A stretch of DNA of 39,808 bases, taken from Gnetum montanum (lineage: Eukaryota; Streptophyta; Gnetopsida; Gnetales; Gnetaceae). Positions 1-10,058 of the stretch are shown piece by piece; the stretch's first letter is position 1; every line of letters starts with the position of its first letter. Under the pieces are notes generated by a model. It saw only the letters and a program-made list of their open reading frames with translations, was not told the origin of the DNA and searched no databases. The position numbers were made by a program, and so were the translations under genes. The stretch spans positions 624,037 to 663,844 of the forward strand of contig MNCI01022067.1 of the NCBI GenBank assembly GCA_015680685.1, read 5' to 3'.

Positions 1-390
1 TGAATTATATTATATTGATTGCTAATGTTTGGTTTTTACCTTTGAATTATGATGCTGATATTAAGGTATGGTTCTTTTGGTAAAATAGGTAATGAGTCCA
101 CATCATCCAATCATCCATACAAATCTATGATCTCCTTTGTCTTGGAACTGTACAGTCCCTCTTTTTCTAAGTAAACTTTTAATGAATTGGTGGCTAGGTA
201 TTTTTCAAACCAAGGAAAGACTCAAAGGATGAAAAGGGTGTGACTTCAAGGGGATTCAATGCATTTATGCTAGCCATTCTCTTGGGTGCTTGGATGCTTT
301 TTCTTGGTTTTTTTCACCATTTTGACATTGTTCAAAAATCAGGAAGCCGAGTGAATAAAAATAAGTCTGTGCATGGTGTGGTTCTCACGC

Positions 391-412
391 AAAGAAGAAG
401 AAGAAGAAGAAG
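391..412 (+). repeat. (AAG)n microsatellite
   Basis: About seven AAG units lie in the 3' internal region of copy A. The equivalent place in copy B (about 7655-7705) is an A/G-rich run of lysine-like AAA/AAG triplets, and in copy C (about 39429-39438) it is a T run, so this is a length-unstable spot in the element. Confidence 0.9.
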
Positions 413-873
413 TGAGAATTCAAAGCATACCCCTTAGACATAATAAAGCAATATGGGCTACAAGCATTGGTTATGGAACTGGAAAAACATGTTACCCATG
501 CCTGAAGGTTCCCTCTAACTAAGGCCCTTTCTCGCTTCCTACTTCTCCATCTCGCTCTCCTCGGAATGGTGGTGACTCTTTGTGGAAGTATTCTTGTTAC
601 TTCAAGTGGATGGATTGGTCAAGTGTGTCAATGCGAGGTCACTGGATGTGGTTTGTTTGAGTCTAGATTTGGAATGAGCTTTACTTAGTCACATTAGCCA
701 TAAAATACACAAGGGGCTTTACACAACCTTGTTCTTGGGATTCCATTCCATTCTCTCCTCTCCATCTTTCTTTCCATTTTCCACCTCATTGTCGATTTTA
801 TCATTAGTCCATTCGGGGTTGATGCATTTTTTTTCTTTGGTGAATTCTTGTGGGTAAAACTCTTGCTTCCAAA

Positions 874-979
874 TGGACTCTTTGGTTTGTGGGTTTGTCA
901 GGGCATAAAAGGCATGAGCCTGCTTNTTGGACTCTTTGGTTTGTGGGTTTGTCAGGGCATAAAAGGCATGAGCCTGCTT
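874..979 (+). repeat. 52-bp direct duplication flanking a single N
   Basis: Bases 874-925 and 928-979 are identical copies, separated by an N at 926 and a T. Copy B (about 8163-8213) has this segment only once. An unmerged overlap at a scaffold join is the simplest reading. Confidence 0.85.
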
Positions 980-1170
980 TGGGGAGGACCCACTGGCATT
1001 TCTTTTTGGTGTAATTGTTAACTTCTTTTCCTTAAACATTTCCTACAATCAATAATTTCTTTTTTCATCCCCATCCATGACATCCATTTTATTGGTGTTG
1101 CTGTTGATATTTTTTTTTCATCTTTCTTGTTCCTTATATTTTTCCATCTTATAGCTACCAGAGGTTCGCT

Positions 1171-1185
1171 CTTAGTCGTGGGGGC
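1171..1185 (+). promoter_or_regulatory. Internal polypurine-like tract, copy A
   Basis: CTTAGTCGTGGGGGC resembles the tract just before LTR A (1757-1771) and lies about 590 bases upstream of it. Copies B and C have the same motif at similar spacing. Confidence 0.5.
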
Positions 1186-1756
1186 CCTAGCACAAATTTT
1201 TTAATTTTCTCCATTTTACTATTCGCCTAACCCCTACACCTTGGGTAGTCACCTGTGATAAATCTGTGAACTAGTTTCTGCCGTAACCACAACTCAACCA
1301 ATGTGCTTCATATTAAGGCAAGGTATCAATTGCATTATGGTTTATCTATCCTTGCTTATTTGTAACTATGTTGTGTGTGCATATGGTGATCATACAAACA
1401 ATGGACAGGGCTTGGAGGAAGCACTCAGGATGGATGAGAACTAGAGCATTTACGAAAGGAGCAAGTTTGGTGGCATGGCTATGGATAAACAACGAAAGGC
1501 ATAATCTTAGCATTGGCGGCAACATGCTTCATTTTCTTTCTCTCTCTTTCTCTACAAGCTGCCAAATAAAGGCTTGGATGTCATTTATGTACGAGTGTTC
1601 ACCACAATGGTCATGAACACTAATGTTGTAATATGCTTATTGATCCATTCATTGGGCACGTTGAGTCTGTCAACCCATTCCACCATCAATTGTCAATTAG
1701 TCAATAATCCCATACCTTACCAATATTTTGTAAGGAACTCGAGGATGAGTTTTCAT

Positions 1757-1771
1757 TTAGTCATGGGGCTA
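1757..1771 (+). promoter_or_regulatory. Polypurine tract of copy A
   Basis: TTTAGTCATGGGGCT plus A ends immediately before the TGATGA start of LTR A, the place where a retrotransposon's plus-strand primer is formed. The purine run is short, but the position is shared with copies B, C and E. Confidence 0.65.
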
Positions 1772-2624
1772 TGATGAGAGTGGTTACTCTAGCGATTTAT
1801 TCTAATTATTAGAGTGGCAGTTTCTCTAAAATTAGAGTGGCAATTTTTCTAATTATTAGAGTAGTTGCTCCCAAGCCTATAAATACAGTGCCCAGGCACA
1901 CAATTTAGGAGGAAGTCTTGGAAGGAAGTCTTTCAAGGGAAGTCTTTTCGAAGTCAAGTAGCAAAACTTTTGTAGTTAGAATATTTTCCAAGTGCTCGCA
2001 ATAGGAGGTCTAAGTGTGGACGGATCTTTATTCGAGCATTGTGTACCTAAGCATACCTTGTGTATGGCAATAAAGATGAGCTCTTGGATTCATCCTTATA
2101 GCACTTGATATTTGTTTTCTTACTCATTTCCTTTAGTTTATTTTTTCTGCATTTATTTTATTTTATTTTATGTACTTTACATTTCTATTATTAGGACATA
2201 CAGTACAATCACTTCGAGCATGCGTGTAACACTTGGTAACCTAGTAACAATTAGCATTTGGTAATCTCAGTAGTGTTCCGCTGGTTCAGGATGTGTATGG
2301 AAAATGAGAGTGGATACTGGTGTTAGGATTAGTTTAAAGCCTAGTTAATCAGTAGTTAGGTTAAATTAGTCACTTAGTTATCTCTCTCTCTCCTTGCTTA
2401 TTAGCAACAGGACATAAAAACATAAAATCTATAAAAATCATATGCCTCAAGCTTACTTAACCATACAATCATGACATACAAGTAAGTTTGGGAAGACAAC
2501 GATCAACCAACCTATCCTTGTTCCACAAAGGCGCATAGGCACTTTGTCCTTGGAATTTGATCAGATCGTGCATGAAACGCTTGTATTCATATGGTTGAGC
2601 ATAGGGGTACCTTGCCACTCATCA
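1772..2624 (+). mobile_element. LTR A (Ty3/gypsy, 3' LTR)
   Basis: An 853-bp LTR starting TGATGA and ending TCATCA. A TATA box (TATAAATA) lies near 1879 and a poly(A) signal (AATAAAGATGAGC) near 2070. From the TATA box to the end it aligns along its length with LTR B, including the closing segment GGGGTACCTTGCCACTCATCA. Its first 100 bases are unlike the other LTRs: they hold repeats of TCTAATTATTAGAGT at 1801 and 1848 instead of GATATC palindromes. No primer binding site follows, so this is the 3' LTR of an element running in from the left. The target duplication on the right would be AACAT; its partner is outside the window. Confidence 0.85.
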
Positions 2625-2943
2625 AACATTTACAATCTTAAACTTTTATCTGGTCTCCTTATGGTACTTGAACTTTGCCTTTTATAGTAAGTACGATCTG
2701 GCCATTTGCTTCTCTAACTTTGATCATGGTTGTCTAACAGTAAGCATCACTAGGTTTTGATATTGAAGATTGGTGAGCTCCATGTATTTAGTTGTCTCTT
2801 TTATCTACAACTCCTTCATGTGGATCTTTGCTTTTTTGTAGGCATCTATCCCATCAATGATAGGTTGCCACATTTCTTTTCCTTACTTGAGTTGCTAGAG
2901 GATCTCATTGATTTTTGCCTTGGCCATTTGAATGTGTTTTTCC

Positions 2944-3302
2944 TTAACTTTTTTTGTAGGCCAATCTGATCTCAGTAATGGTTCTTGACTCTCTCAAATT
3001 TAAGAGCCTCATTTTGATAAGGGATGGAAATGGTAGGGATTTTCTTCCACATTCATTCTCCTTGAAATGCTTCTCTATCTCTAAATAGATCAGTTGTGGA
3101 AGGTTGACATTGAATTTTTTACTTAAAATGGCATAGGCATGGGTGGAGAAGGCTATCACCTTGTTGGGACTCACTATCAAATTGAGGTGATAGGTCACTG
3201 TCTTGAAATATATATGCTCCATCGATGTGAGTGCACCAAAATCCTTATGATCAACCTCACAAAACTGATGGGTCCACTCCCTTTTTACCTTAGGGCCTAC
3301 TT
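2944..3302 (-). pseudogene. Putative plant transposon protein domain (PF20167-like), retroelement fragment
   Basis: An open stretch of about 119 codons on the minus strand. Near its start it reads WTHQFCEVDHKDFGAL, followed by a region with SPNKVIAFSTHAYAIL and ending with KSLPFPSLIKMRLLNL. This order resembles the putative plant transposon protein family (PF20167), seen in proteins of plant gypsy-like elements, where a conserved LPFPSLIT-type segment closes the domain. Stops in all frames follow on both sides, so it is a relic. The parent element lies on the minus strand, opposite to LTR A. The family call is from motif memory, not a search; function is unknown. Confidence 0.45.
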
Positions 3303-4036
3303 ACATTCAAATTTCTGCCAAATGGATGCTAGAATCAGGTAGGCCAAGAGCTTGTGCAATTGCTTCTACTAAGTAAGACACCTAAATGTCCTTGATTTTC
3401 ACAGTGGCTCCTGCCTTTCTACTATTTCAAAAGAGATATGTCTGTCCCATGTATCACTCCCCACTAGTAGTGATGATTGGCCACATGAAAGAGCTTTATA
3501 ATAAGGTCTTAACTTTTGGTGGAGCATGTTCCAAGAATGGTCCAAAGTTTAATTCTTGGAGAACTGAGTGTTGGACATTGTGAGGCTTGATCATATCTAG
3601 GGAGGCTTATGTTAGTGTGACCTCAAGTCTTGGTAGAACCCCTAGTGCCTCTCCTCTTTAGGATTGCTTTGTTGTGGCCTCTTCTTCAAGAATCTTTCAA
3701 ATAGATTCCACTTTGGGCTCCTCCTGAAGAGGTCCCATTATGTTAGTTTCTGCTGCTTACTCTTGAGCTTGTTCTTACTGTTCCCTTCTAGTTCTAGATC
3801 ATTTGTCCTTTGGTTGTGACGATCCTCCTTCCTACGAGCATTTTGGTCTAGGTGCCATGTGTAATCACAACATGACCAAGAATTAGCTCTTAATGTGTAA
3901 CTTTAAAACATTGGGCATACCTTATCTCTTGGGGTAGTTACACTTGGCTAAGTTATGATCATGGCCTCATTGATTATTTAAATATTATTTAAATATTAAT
4001 AAATAATTTTAGGTTTACCATAGTTTATTGGATGGG

Positions 4037-4270
4037 TTAAACTCTCAAAAATTGATGGTTTAATATTATTCTATTCATTAACCCTTTAGGGAAGTTTAAA
4101 AAATTTGAAAATTTTTTGTCAAAAACCTTAAGGTTTGTGGACTCCATGACGAAGAACTTAGCTCTGGTAGCTACAAGGTTGAAGAATGGAGTGATCTGGA
4201 TAAGCAGTGTGGAAGTTATGGGCTCTGGAAGGTTTTGGGCCTTGAAAAATTGCAAAAACTCCCTTTGCAT
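4037..4270 (-). pseudogene. Unrecognised 77-codon ORF near a TATA-like box (possible element 5' coding region)
   Basis: A minus-strand ORF starting MQREFLQFFKAQNLPEP, about 40 bases downstream of a TATAAATA sequence (minus strand, near 4310-4320). It is not recognised. It lies upstream, in minus-strand order, of the transposon-protein domain at 2944-3302, so both could belong to the 5' half of one decayed element. There is no coding support beyond the open frame. Confidence 0.2.
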
Positions 4271-4309
4271 TTGAAAGAAAATGATAAAAAAAATTCAAAA
4301 TGTGGGATG

Positions 4310-4870
4310 GTATTTATAAAATTTTTAGGCTACATTGATGTGGCCTAGTTGATGTGGCTATTGACCACTATTGACTTGTTAAATTTTGAAAAATATAAGG
4401 AGTTTTTGAACAAAATTAGGATTAAATGGAAGCTCCAAAAGCCAAGAACATGATGAAATTATTGGAAGAGGGTTTTAAATTTTATTAAATTGAGAAATGA
4501 TTGGAGAACAAGATTTCATGAAGAAGAATGCCTTAAGGAGCGCATAGTTGGATGCATGATGGGGTGCATGAAAGATTTTAATTGTAGCAATGTCTAAGGG
4601 TAAGTAACTTAACTAACCAAATCACAAGATATGCAAGTGGATCCTCCCTATAGAAACACATGCCCTTTTTTCCCTTGCATAACCTTAACTAAGGCAGTTG
4701 TGGGCCTCGTTGATAAATGGTTATGAATAGTTAAGAAAACCTAAAGAATCTACATAATAATTTCAACATGTCAAACTAAGACATTGGACAAAAACATGGA
4801 TAATCAGTAGTGAGGTAAGTTATGGAGAGCATCAATGGATGATACAGAGAATGAAATAGATGTTCCAATC
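4310..4870. other. AT-rich non-coding gap, possible LTR remnant
   Basis: AT-rich sequence with no long ORF. It holds the minus-strand TATAAATA box at its left edge and a run of A/T-rich segments. It separates the inverted 3' internal region from the transposon-protein relic. It could be the remains of an unrelated LTR, but I see no matching termini. Confidence 0.3.
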
Positions 4871-5650
4871 ATGGTCACATGAGGTCCCTTGTGAAAATTA
4901 TGGTTAAATGACCTCATAAAGTCCAACCTTAGTCCAAACCAAAAGTAACCACTTTTAGTGACTTCGCATCACCACTCTAGGATTGGTTCACCTCCTTGAG
5001 ACACAAGAATGCTCCCATAGACAACCACCATTCCTTATTAAAGAAGAAAATTGAAGTAGGAAATGAGAAAGGGCCTTAGTTAGAGGGGACCTTCAGGCAT
5101 GGATAACATGTTTTTATAGTCCCATAACTAGTGCTTGTAGCCTGTTTATTTTGTTTAAGGGGTGTGCTTTGAATTTCCATCATGTTTTTTTTATTATTAT
5201 ATGTTTTTTTTATAAATTTTTAGATGGGAACCACACCATGCAAAGACTTATTCAACTTTTTGTTATTGGTTAACACGAAATGGTAAGAAATCCACAAAAC
5301 ATACATGCACTCAAGCAAGTAGAGAGGCATAAAGAGTATTAAATTCCCTTGAAGTCACATCCTTTTCAAACCTTTGAATCTTTCCCAAGCTTGGAAACTA
5401 CTAAGGTCACAAGTTTGTTAAAGTTTGATTAATGAAAAGGGACCTCATATTGCCAAAACTAGGAAAACCATAGAGTTTGTGGATGAGTGGATGATGTGGT
5501 TTCACTGCCTATTCCATGAAAAAGAAACTTCATCTTAGCTATTAGTCATCAAAATTCAAAAATAGAAGCCAAACATTAGCAAACAAAAAAATTAAGTACA
5601 AACCATCATTAGTAACTAGCAATAGCATCACTGTGTCCTGTTGGCAATAA
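4870..5650 (-). mobile_element. Inverted partial copy of the Ty3/gypsy 3' internal region
   Basis: Read on the minus strand, this matches the first 720 bases of the window: landmarks include the counterparts of GCTAATGTTTGG, the CATCATCCACTCATCC stretch, GACTTCAAGGG and the AAAGCACACCCCTTA segment. Similarity fades near 4870, before the LTR would be reached. It lies downstream (minus strand) of the integrase pseudogene, which fits the usual order integrase, 3' region, LTR. Confidence 0.7.
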
Positions 5651-5929
5651 GGCACTTTATTAGCAAAAATAAAATAAAATAAAATAATAATGAGAAAACC
5701 ATACAAAAATAGAATAAAATGTATAAGAAATTATAAAACTTTCAAGAAAGATAAAATGTACTAATGATGTTATCAAACAAAAATTTGGAAAAAATGAATA
5801 AAGTAAAAACAAAAAGGTGTAAGATAAAGAAGGCATAAAACAAAAAGTTATAAAAATAACAAAGTGTAAAATAAAAACGTGAAAAACAAAAAGATGAAAA
5901 ACTGAGGAACCACTTATAACAGTTAGCAC

Positions 5930-7290
5930 AAATGGTCGTCTCCCCCATGATTAAATTGAAAGGAAGAGATCTAAAAAATTGAGTGTGGTTGTTCATCCAA
6001 TGAGACATTTGTTGCACTGGCTTGCTTAGGCTCATGGAAAGGTTTCACTTGTTACATGTTGACCTGCTACTATTTGTTCAAGCTCTTAGGTTTGTAAATT
6101 AACATGTCCTTAGAAGGAAAGTATCATAAATGATGTAAGGTCCTTTCTACAATGTCTAGACTTAGTTCATTGAGGTACGTGTGTGGGGTTCCACTAGAGA
6201 ACCTTATCTCCAAGTTGAAATTTTACTTTCCTTATCCTAAGGTCATGGAAATTTTTGTTAAATGCTTTGTGCACTTCGTGCTAGGATAGAGCTACCAATT
6301 GATTTTCATCTAGCATATTCAGGTTGATTAATCTTTCTTTTTGTACTAAACTTAGATCAAGTTCAAGGTCAAAAGTTGTTGAAAGTGTATGGAGCTCAGA
6401 TTGAATTGGAAGAGTTGATAATTTTCTATACACCAACTCATAGGGAGAGTAGCCTATAGGAAGTTTCCATGTTGAGTGGTATGCTAAAAGGGCATTGTTT
6501 AATTTTATGCTCTAGTCTCTCCTATATTTGCTAACAATTCTCATTAGGATGTTTGTGATCTTTCTATTGGTAACTTCTACTTAACTGTTGGCTTGGGGGT
6601 TGTGGGATGTTGTTAGTTTATGTTCAACCCCCAAGCGCTGCATAAGCTTGTGAAAAGTAGCACCTATAAAATAGGTGTTGTTGTCAGAAATCAATGCACA
6701 TGGCATCCCAAACTTGTTCTCCACATTTTGTTGTACAAACCACATAGCAGTCAATGATGTATAGTTGATGACAACTGCTGCTTCTATTCATTTTGTGCAG
6801 TAATCAATGATGATGATTATATATGCCTTTTCATTTGACATGGGTGTGACGAAGGCCATGAATTTGATGCTCTAGATGTTGAAGGATTCCAGTGGTTGAA
6901 TCCATTGTTAAGGCCCCTTCATTTGAGCAGTCATCTCATCATCTCTTTGACAGCATTCACAAGAGTGAACAAATTAGTAAACGTTCCTGAAGATGGTTGG
7001 CCAATAATACCCTACCATTGTAATCTTAATGGCCATGCTTCTCCCAACATAGTGGCCTCCATTAGGACCCTCATGAGTGTTCTAGAGAATGCATAGTTGA
7101 TCAACATCAGGTACATACCAACGAACTAGGCCATCAATGCACACCTTGTAAATGTGTCTATTGATTTCCATGAAGCGTTTAGCTTGATGAAGAAGCTGTT
7201 GTTTCTTCCTATAGTATAGATCTTGTGGCATCTCTTGAGTGAGAAGATAAGTGAGGATGCCATCATATCATTTTGGTTCATTAGGCACTT
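5930..7290 (-). pseudogene. Ty3/gypsy integrase (pol C-terminal part), decayed
   Basis: Minus-strand translation gives a Ty3/gypsy integrase in pieces. The H2C2 zinc-finger region includes THEGPNGGHYVGRSMAIK followed by GYYWP (about 6990-7080). The catalytic core shows IIIDYCTK (first Asp near 6804), ALISDNNTYF (second Asp near 6684) and VEVTNRKI (Glu near 6576, about 36 residues after the second Asp). A C-terminal part reads ALLAYHSTWKLPIGYSPYELVY. In-frame stops interrupt it, including TGA after YCTK and TAA just before VEVTN. Integrase joins element cDNA to the chromosome; this copy cannot be functional. Style is Tat/Athila-like. The reverse transcriptase that should precede it is missing where copy B begins. 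Confidence 0.85.
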
Positions 7291-8400
7291 GTTCATTTAT
7301 TACACCTGTAAAGAGGAGTTCATTAGGAAATTGGCACTTCTGATATGGCAGGCAATGAGATCACTTCATCCATCCATCCATCAGTCTCTATGGTTTCTCT
7401 TGGCTTGGAAATGTACAGTTCCCTTTTAATAAGAACTTTAACGAATCTGTGATTGGGTATTTCTCAAACTAAGGAAGGACTCAAGGATTGCAAAGGGTAT
7501 GACTTCAAGGGAACTTGGTGCTCTTGTGTTGGTCATTCACTTGGGTGCTTGGCTATTTTCTTCTTGAGTTTTCTTACCGTTCCGATGTTACCCATTCTTC
7601 GGAAGCTGAGACAATAAAAATAAATAAGTCTTTGCATGGTGTGATCCCCACGCATAAAAAGAAAAAACACAAAAAAAAGAAAAAAAGAAAGAAAAAGAAA
7701 GTGAGGATTCAAAGCACACCCCTTAGACGAAATAAAATTTGGGCTGCAAGCACTGGTTATGGAACCAAAGTGTTCCCTCTAACTAAGGCCCTTCTCACTT
7801 TCCATTGCCTCCTTTTTTTCATCGGAATGGTGGTGGCTCTTCGAAGATGCACCCTCGTATCCAAGTGGATGGTTTAACTGAATGCATTGATGCGAAGTCG
7901 CTGGAAGTGGTTGGTTTGAGCCCGGAGTTGGAATGAGATTTTCCAAGTCACATTAACCATAAAACACACAAGGGGCTGTACATCACCTTGTTCTTGGGAT
8001 TCCATTCCACTTCTCTTCCCTCCACCCTTCTCTCCATTGTTCACCTCATTGCCGGTTGTATCATTAGTGTATATATTTTGGTTGATACATTGTTTTCTTT
8101 TTGGTAAGTTCTTCTGGTTAAGACTTTAACTCTTGTTCCAAAAGACATTCCCAGAGCCTACGGACTCTTTGAATGTGGGTTTGTCAGGGCATTAACGACA
8201 TGAGCCTGCTTTGGGGAGGAACCACTGACATTCCTATTTGGAACATTAGTTAACTTCTTTTCCTTAACATTTTGCAATTAATTATAATTTTTGTTCATTT
8301 CCATCTTGACATCCACTTCATTGATGCCATAGTTGTCCCTTTTTGCCTATCTTTCTTACTTCTTTTCTTTCTCCATTCTAATGCTACCGGAGGTTCGCGA

Positions 8401-8415
8401 TTAGTCATGGGGGTA
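8401..8415 (+). promoter_or_regulatory. Internal polypurine-like tract, copy B
   Basis: TTAGTCATGGGGGTA matches the LTR-adjacent tract at 8993-9007 at 14 of 15 bases and lies 592 bases upstream of it. Confidence 0.55.
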
Positions 8416-8992
8416 CGGGGCCCGCTTTTTTCGATTTTCTCCTAAGCCCCGAATTTTTTCGTTTCTCTTCCTAACCCCTACACCTTCGGTAGTCATCATC
8501 TACATCTTCCTAGGTCCATATCATCCATACCACAACCTAGCCAATGGACTTACACCGAAGCAAGGTATTAATTACTTAATGATTCAATTACCCTTGCTAA
8601 TGTATGATTGTGTTGTGTGTGCAGGTGGAAATCATTCAACAACGAACCGAATCTAGAGGAAACACTTGGAATGGAGTAGCGCTGAAGCAGCTATGCAAGG
8701 AGCAGAATTGATAATGTGCTTACGGATGGACAACAGAAGGCGCAATCTAGGCGTTGGCAGCAATAAGACTCTTCTCTCTTCTTCTCTTCTCTTCTCTCTC
8801 CTCTTTTCTCTCAGCTACCAAATGTGGCCTGATGTCATTGTAATAAGGTGTTCACCCTTGTTGTCATGAACACCAGTCTTGTCAAGTCTTGTAATAATGA
8901 GCCATTCACATGTCATCCCATTAGTTCCATTCCCCTCAATAATTCCATACCTACCCAATATCATTGTAAGGAACTCGAGGACGAGTTTTCAT

Positions 8993-9007
8993 TCAGTCAT
9001 GGGGGTA
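8993..9007 (+). promoter_or_regulatory. Polypurine tract of copy B
   Basis: TCAGTCATGGGGGTA lies directly against the first base of LTR B, the expected plus-strand priming site. Confidence 0.7.
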
Positions 9008-9917
9008 TGATGAGACGCGATATGCACAAGTCGCGATATCGCGTACGTAATATTGCGGTTCATCGCCAAATTTATAAATAAGAGGCGGCACTCTCCTCAT
9101 TGGTAATCATAGGTGTAAAGTAGAAAAGCTTTGGCGGATTGATCACCCCAGAGATAGAATATTTTCCATGTGCCCGCAGTAGGAGTCCCCCAAGTGAACG
9201 GTTCTTTATTCGAGCAGCTTTGTACCTGAACGCAAGTTGTGTACGGCAATAAAGACGAGCTTTGTGGATAAACCTTGCAGTACATGGATAGGTTTATTTA
9301 ATGTTATTTATTGCTTTCCTAGTAACGCGGCATGAGTACGACTTGGTTACGAGCATTGACGAATGTGTACGGCTAGCCAAGGAATCGGCTACTCATCGCG
9401 ATTAGATTCTCTCACCCTTACCTCCTAGAACGTGGGACAAGTACGACTTGATTACGAGCATCTACGGATGTGTACGGCTAGTCAAGGAATCGGCTGCTTG
9501 TCACACTTAGGCTAGTTAGGTGCCTCAGTACGACCGCTTCGAGCACGTGCGTTACGTGTGGTAATCCCAGTAACGATTAGCGTTTGGTAGCCACAGTTGC
9601 ACAATTCAGGGTGTGTACGGCAAGTGGGAACGGATGCTGACGCTAGGACTTAGTGCTGTAGTTAGAGTTAGTTTTAGTCTCTCAACCCTTCACCCCTTAG
9701 CATAGGAGATAAACCAGAAAAGACCAAAAAAATCATATACCTCGGACTTACTTAACCATACACCGTGACAACAACAAGTAAGTCTGGGAAGACAACGATT
9801 GATTAACCCCAAGTGTTCCTTGAGGCGTTTAGGCATTTAGTCTGCGGAGTTCAACCGGATCGCGCGTGCTATGCTTGTTTCGTATGGTTGAGTGTAGGGG
9901 TACCTCGCCACTCATCA
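9008..9917 (+). mobile_element. LTR B (Ty3/gypsy), shared between two internal regions
   Basis: A 910-bp LTR from TGATGA to TCATCA. The 5' part holds palindromes, including CGCGATATCGCG at 9032-9043. TATAAATA lies near 9072 and AATAAAGACGAGC near 9248, so the transcript ends would give an R region of roughly 150 bases. It is preceded by a polypurine tract and followed after one base by a primer binding site, so it serves as a 3' LTR for the sequence on its left and a 5' LTR for the gag on its right. Internal repeats around GTGTACGGCTAG(C/T)CAAGGAATCGGCT occur at 9364 and 9470. Confidence 0.9.
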
Positions 9918-9918
9918 T

Positions 9919-9935
9919 TGGCACCATTGTCGGGG
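9919..9935 (+). promoter_or_regulatory. Primer binding site, tRNA-Asp type
   Basis: TGGCACCATTGTCGGGG begins one base after LTR B. It differs at three positions from TGGCGCCGTTGCCGGGG, the complement of the plant tRNA-Asp 3' end used by Tat/Athila elements. All three differences are C-to-T or G-to-A changes. Confidence 0.8.
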
Positions 9936-10058
9936 ACTAAGTGTTTGTATGCCAATTAGAACATTAGGAAATCTTTCACATCATTGTGAGCCTTAACGAA
10001 CCTTTGGGTTAATTAGTTAATTAAGAACATATATAATGGTGAATAGCACACCATTAAA

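Larger units (their letters stand above)
1..1771 (+). mobile_element. 3' internal (pre-LTR) region of Ty3/gypsy copy A
   Basis: This stretch leads into LTR A and ends in a polypurine tract, so it is the region between pol and the 3' LTR of an element that begins left of the window. It recurs at 7345-9007 (+) and 38154-39808 (-), and its first 720 bases recur inverted at about 4870-5650. No long ORF survives and no domain is recognisable; short ORFs inside it are not conserved between copies. It carries an AAG microsatellite at 391-412, a 52-bp duplication around a single N, and an internal second polypurine-like tract near 1171-1185. Long non-coding or env-like 3' regions are known in Athila/Tat elements; assignment to that group is inference. 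Confidence 0.75.
7345..9007 (+). mobile_element. 3' internal (pre-LTR) region of copy B
   Basis: This repeats the layout of 1-1771: similar text begins near 7345, runs through GACTTCAAGGG, the AAAGCACACCCCTTAGA segment and the GGGTTTGTCAGGGCAT segment, and ends in a polypurine tract beside LTR B. It starts abruptly against the antisense integrase, so the element's 5' part is missing. The longest ORF (7515-7877) carries a lysine run from an A-rich tract and is not kept intact in copies A or C, so I do not call it a gene. Confidence 0.75.

Noticed and set aside
5660-6035. Hydrophobic, Phe-rich minus-strand ORFs resembling membrane proteins
   Set aside because: The composition comes from an A-rich tract on the plus strand just past the integrase C-terminus; no signal or spacing supports a gene.
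7515-7877. 120-codon ORF with a long Lys run
   Set aside because: It lies in the 3' internal region; the Lys run is an unstable A/G tract and copies A and C do not keep the frame.
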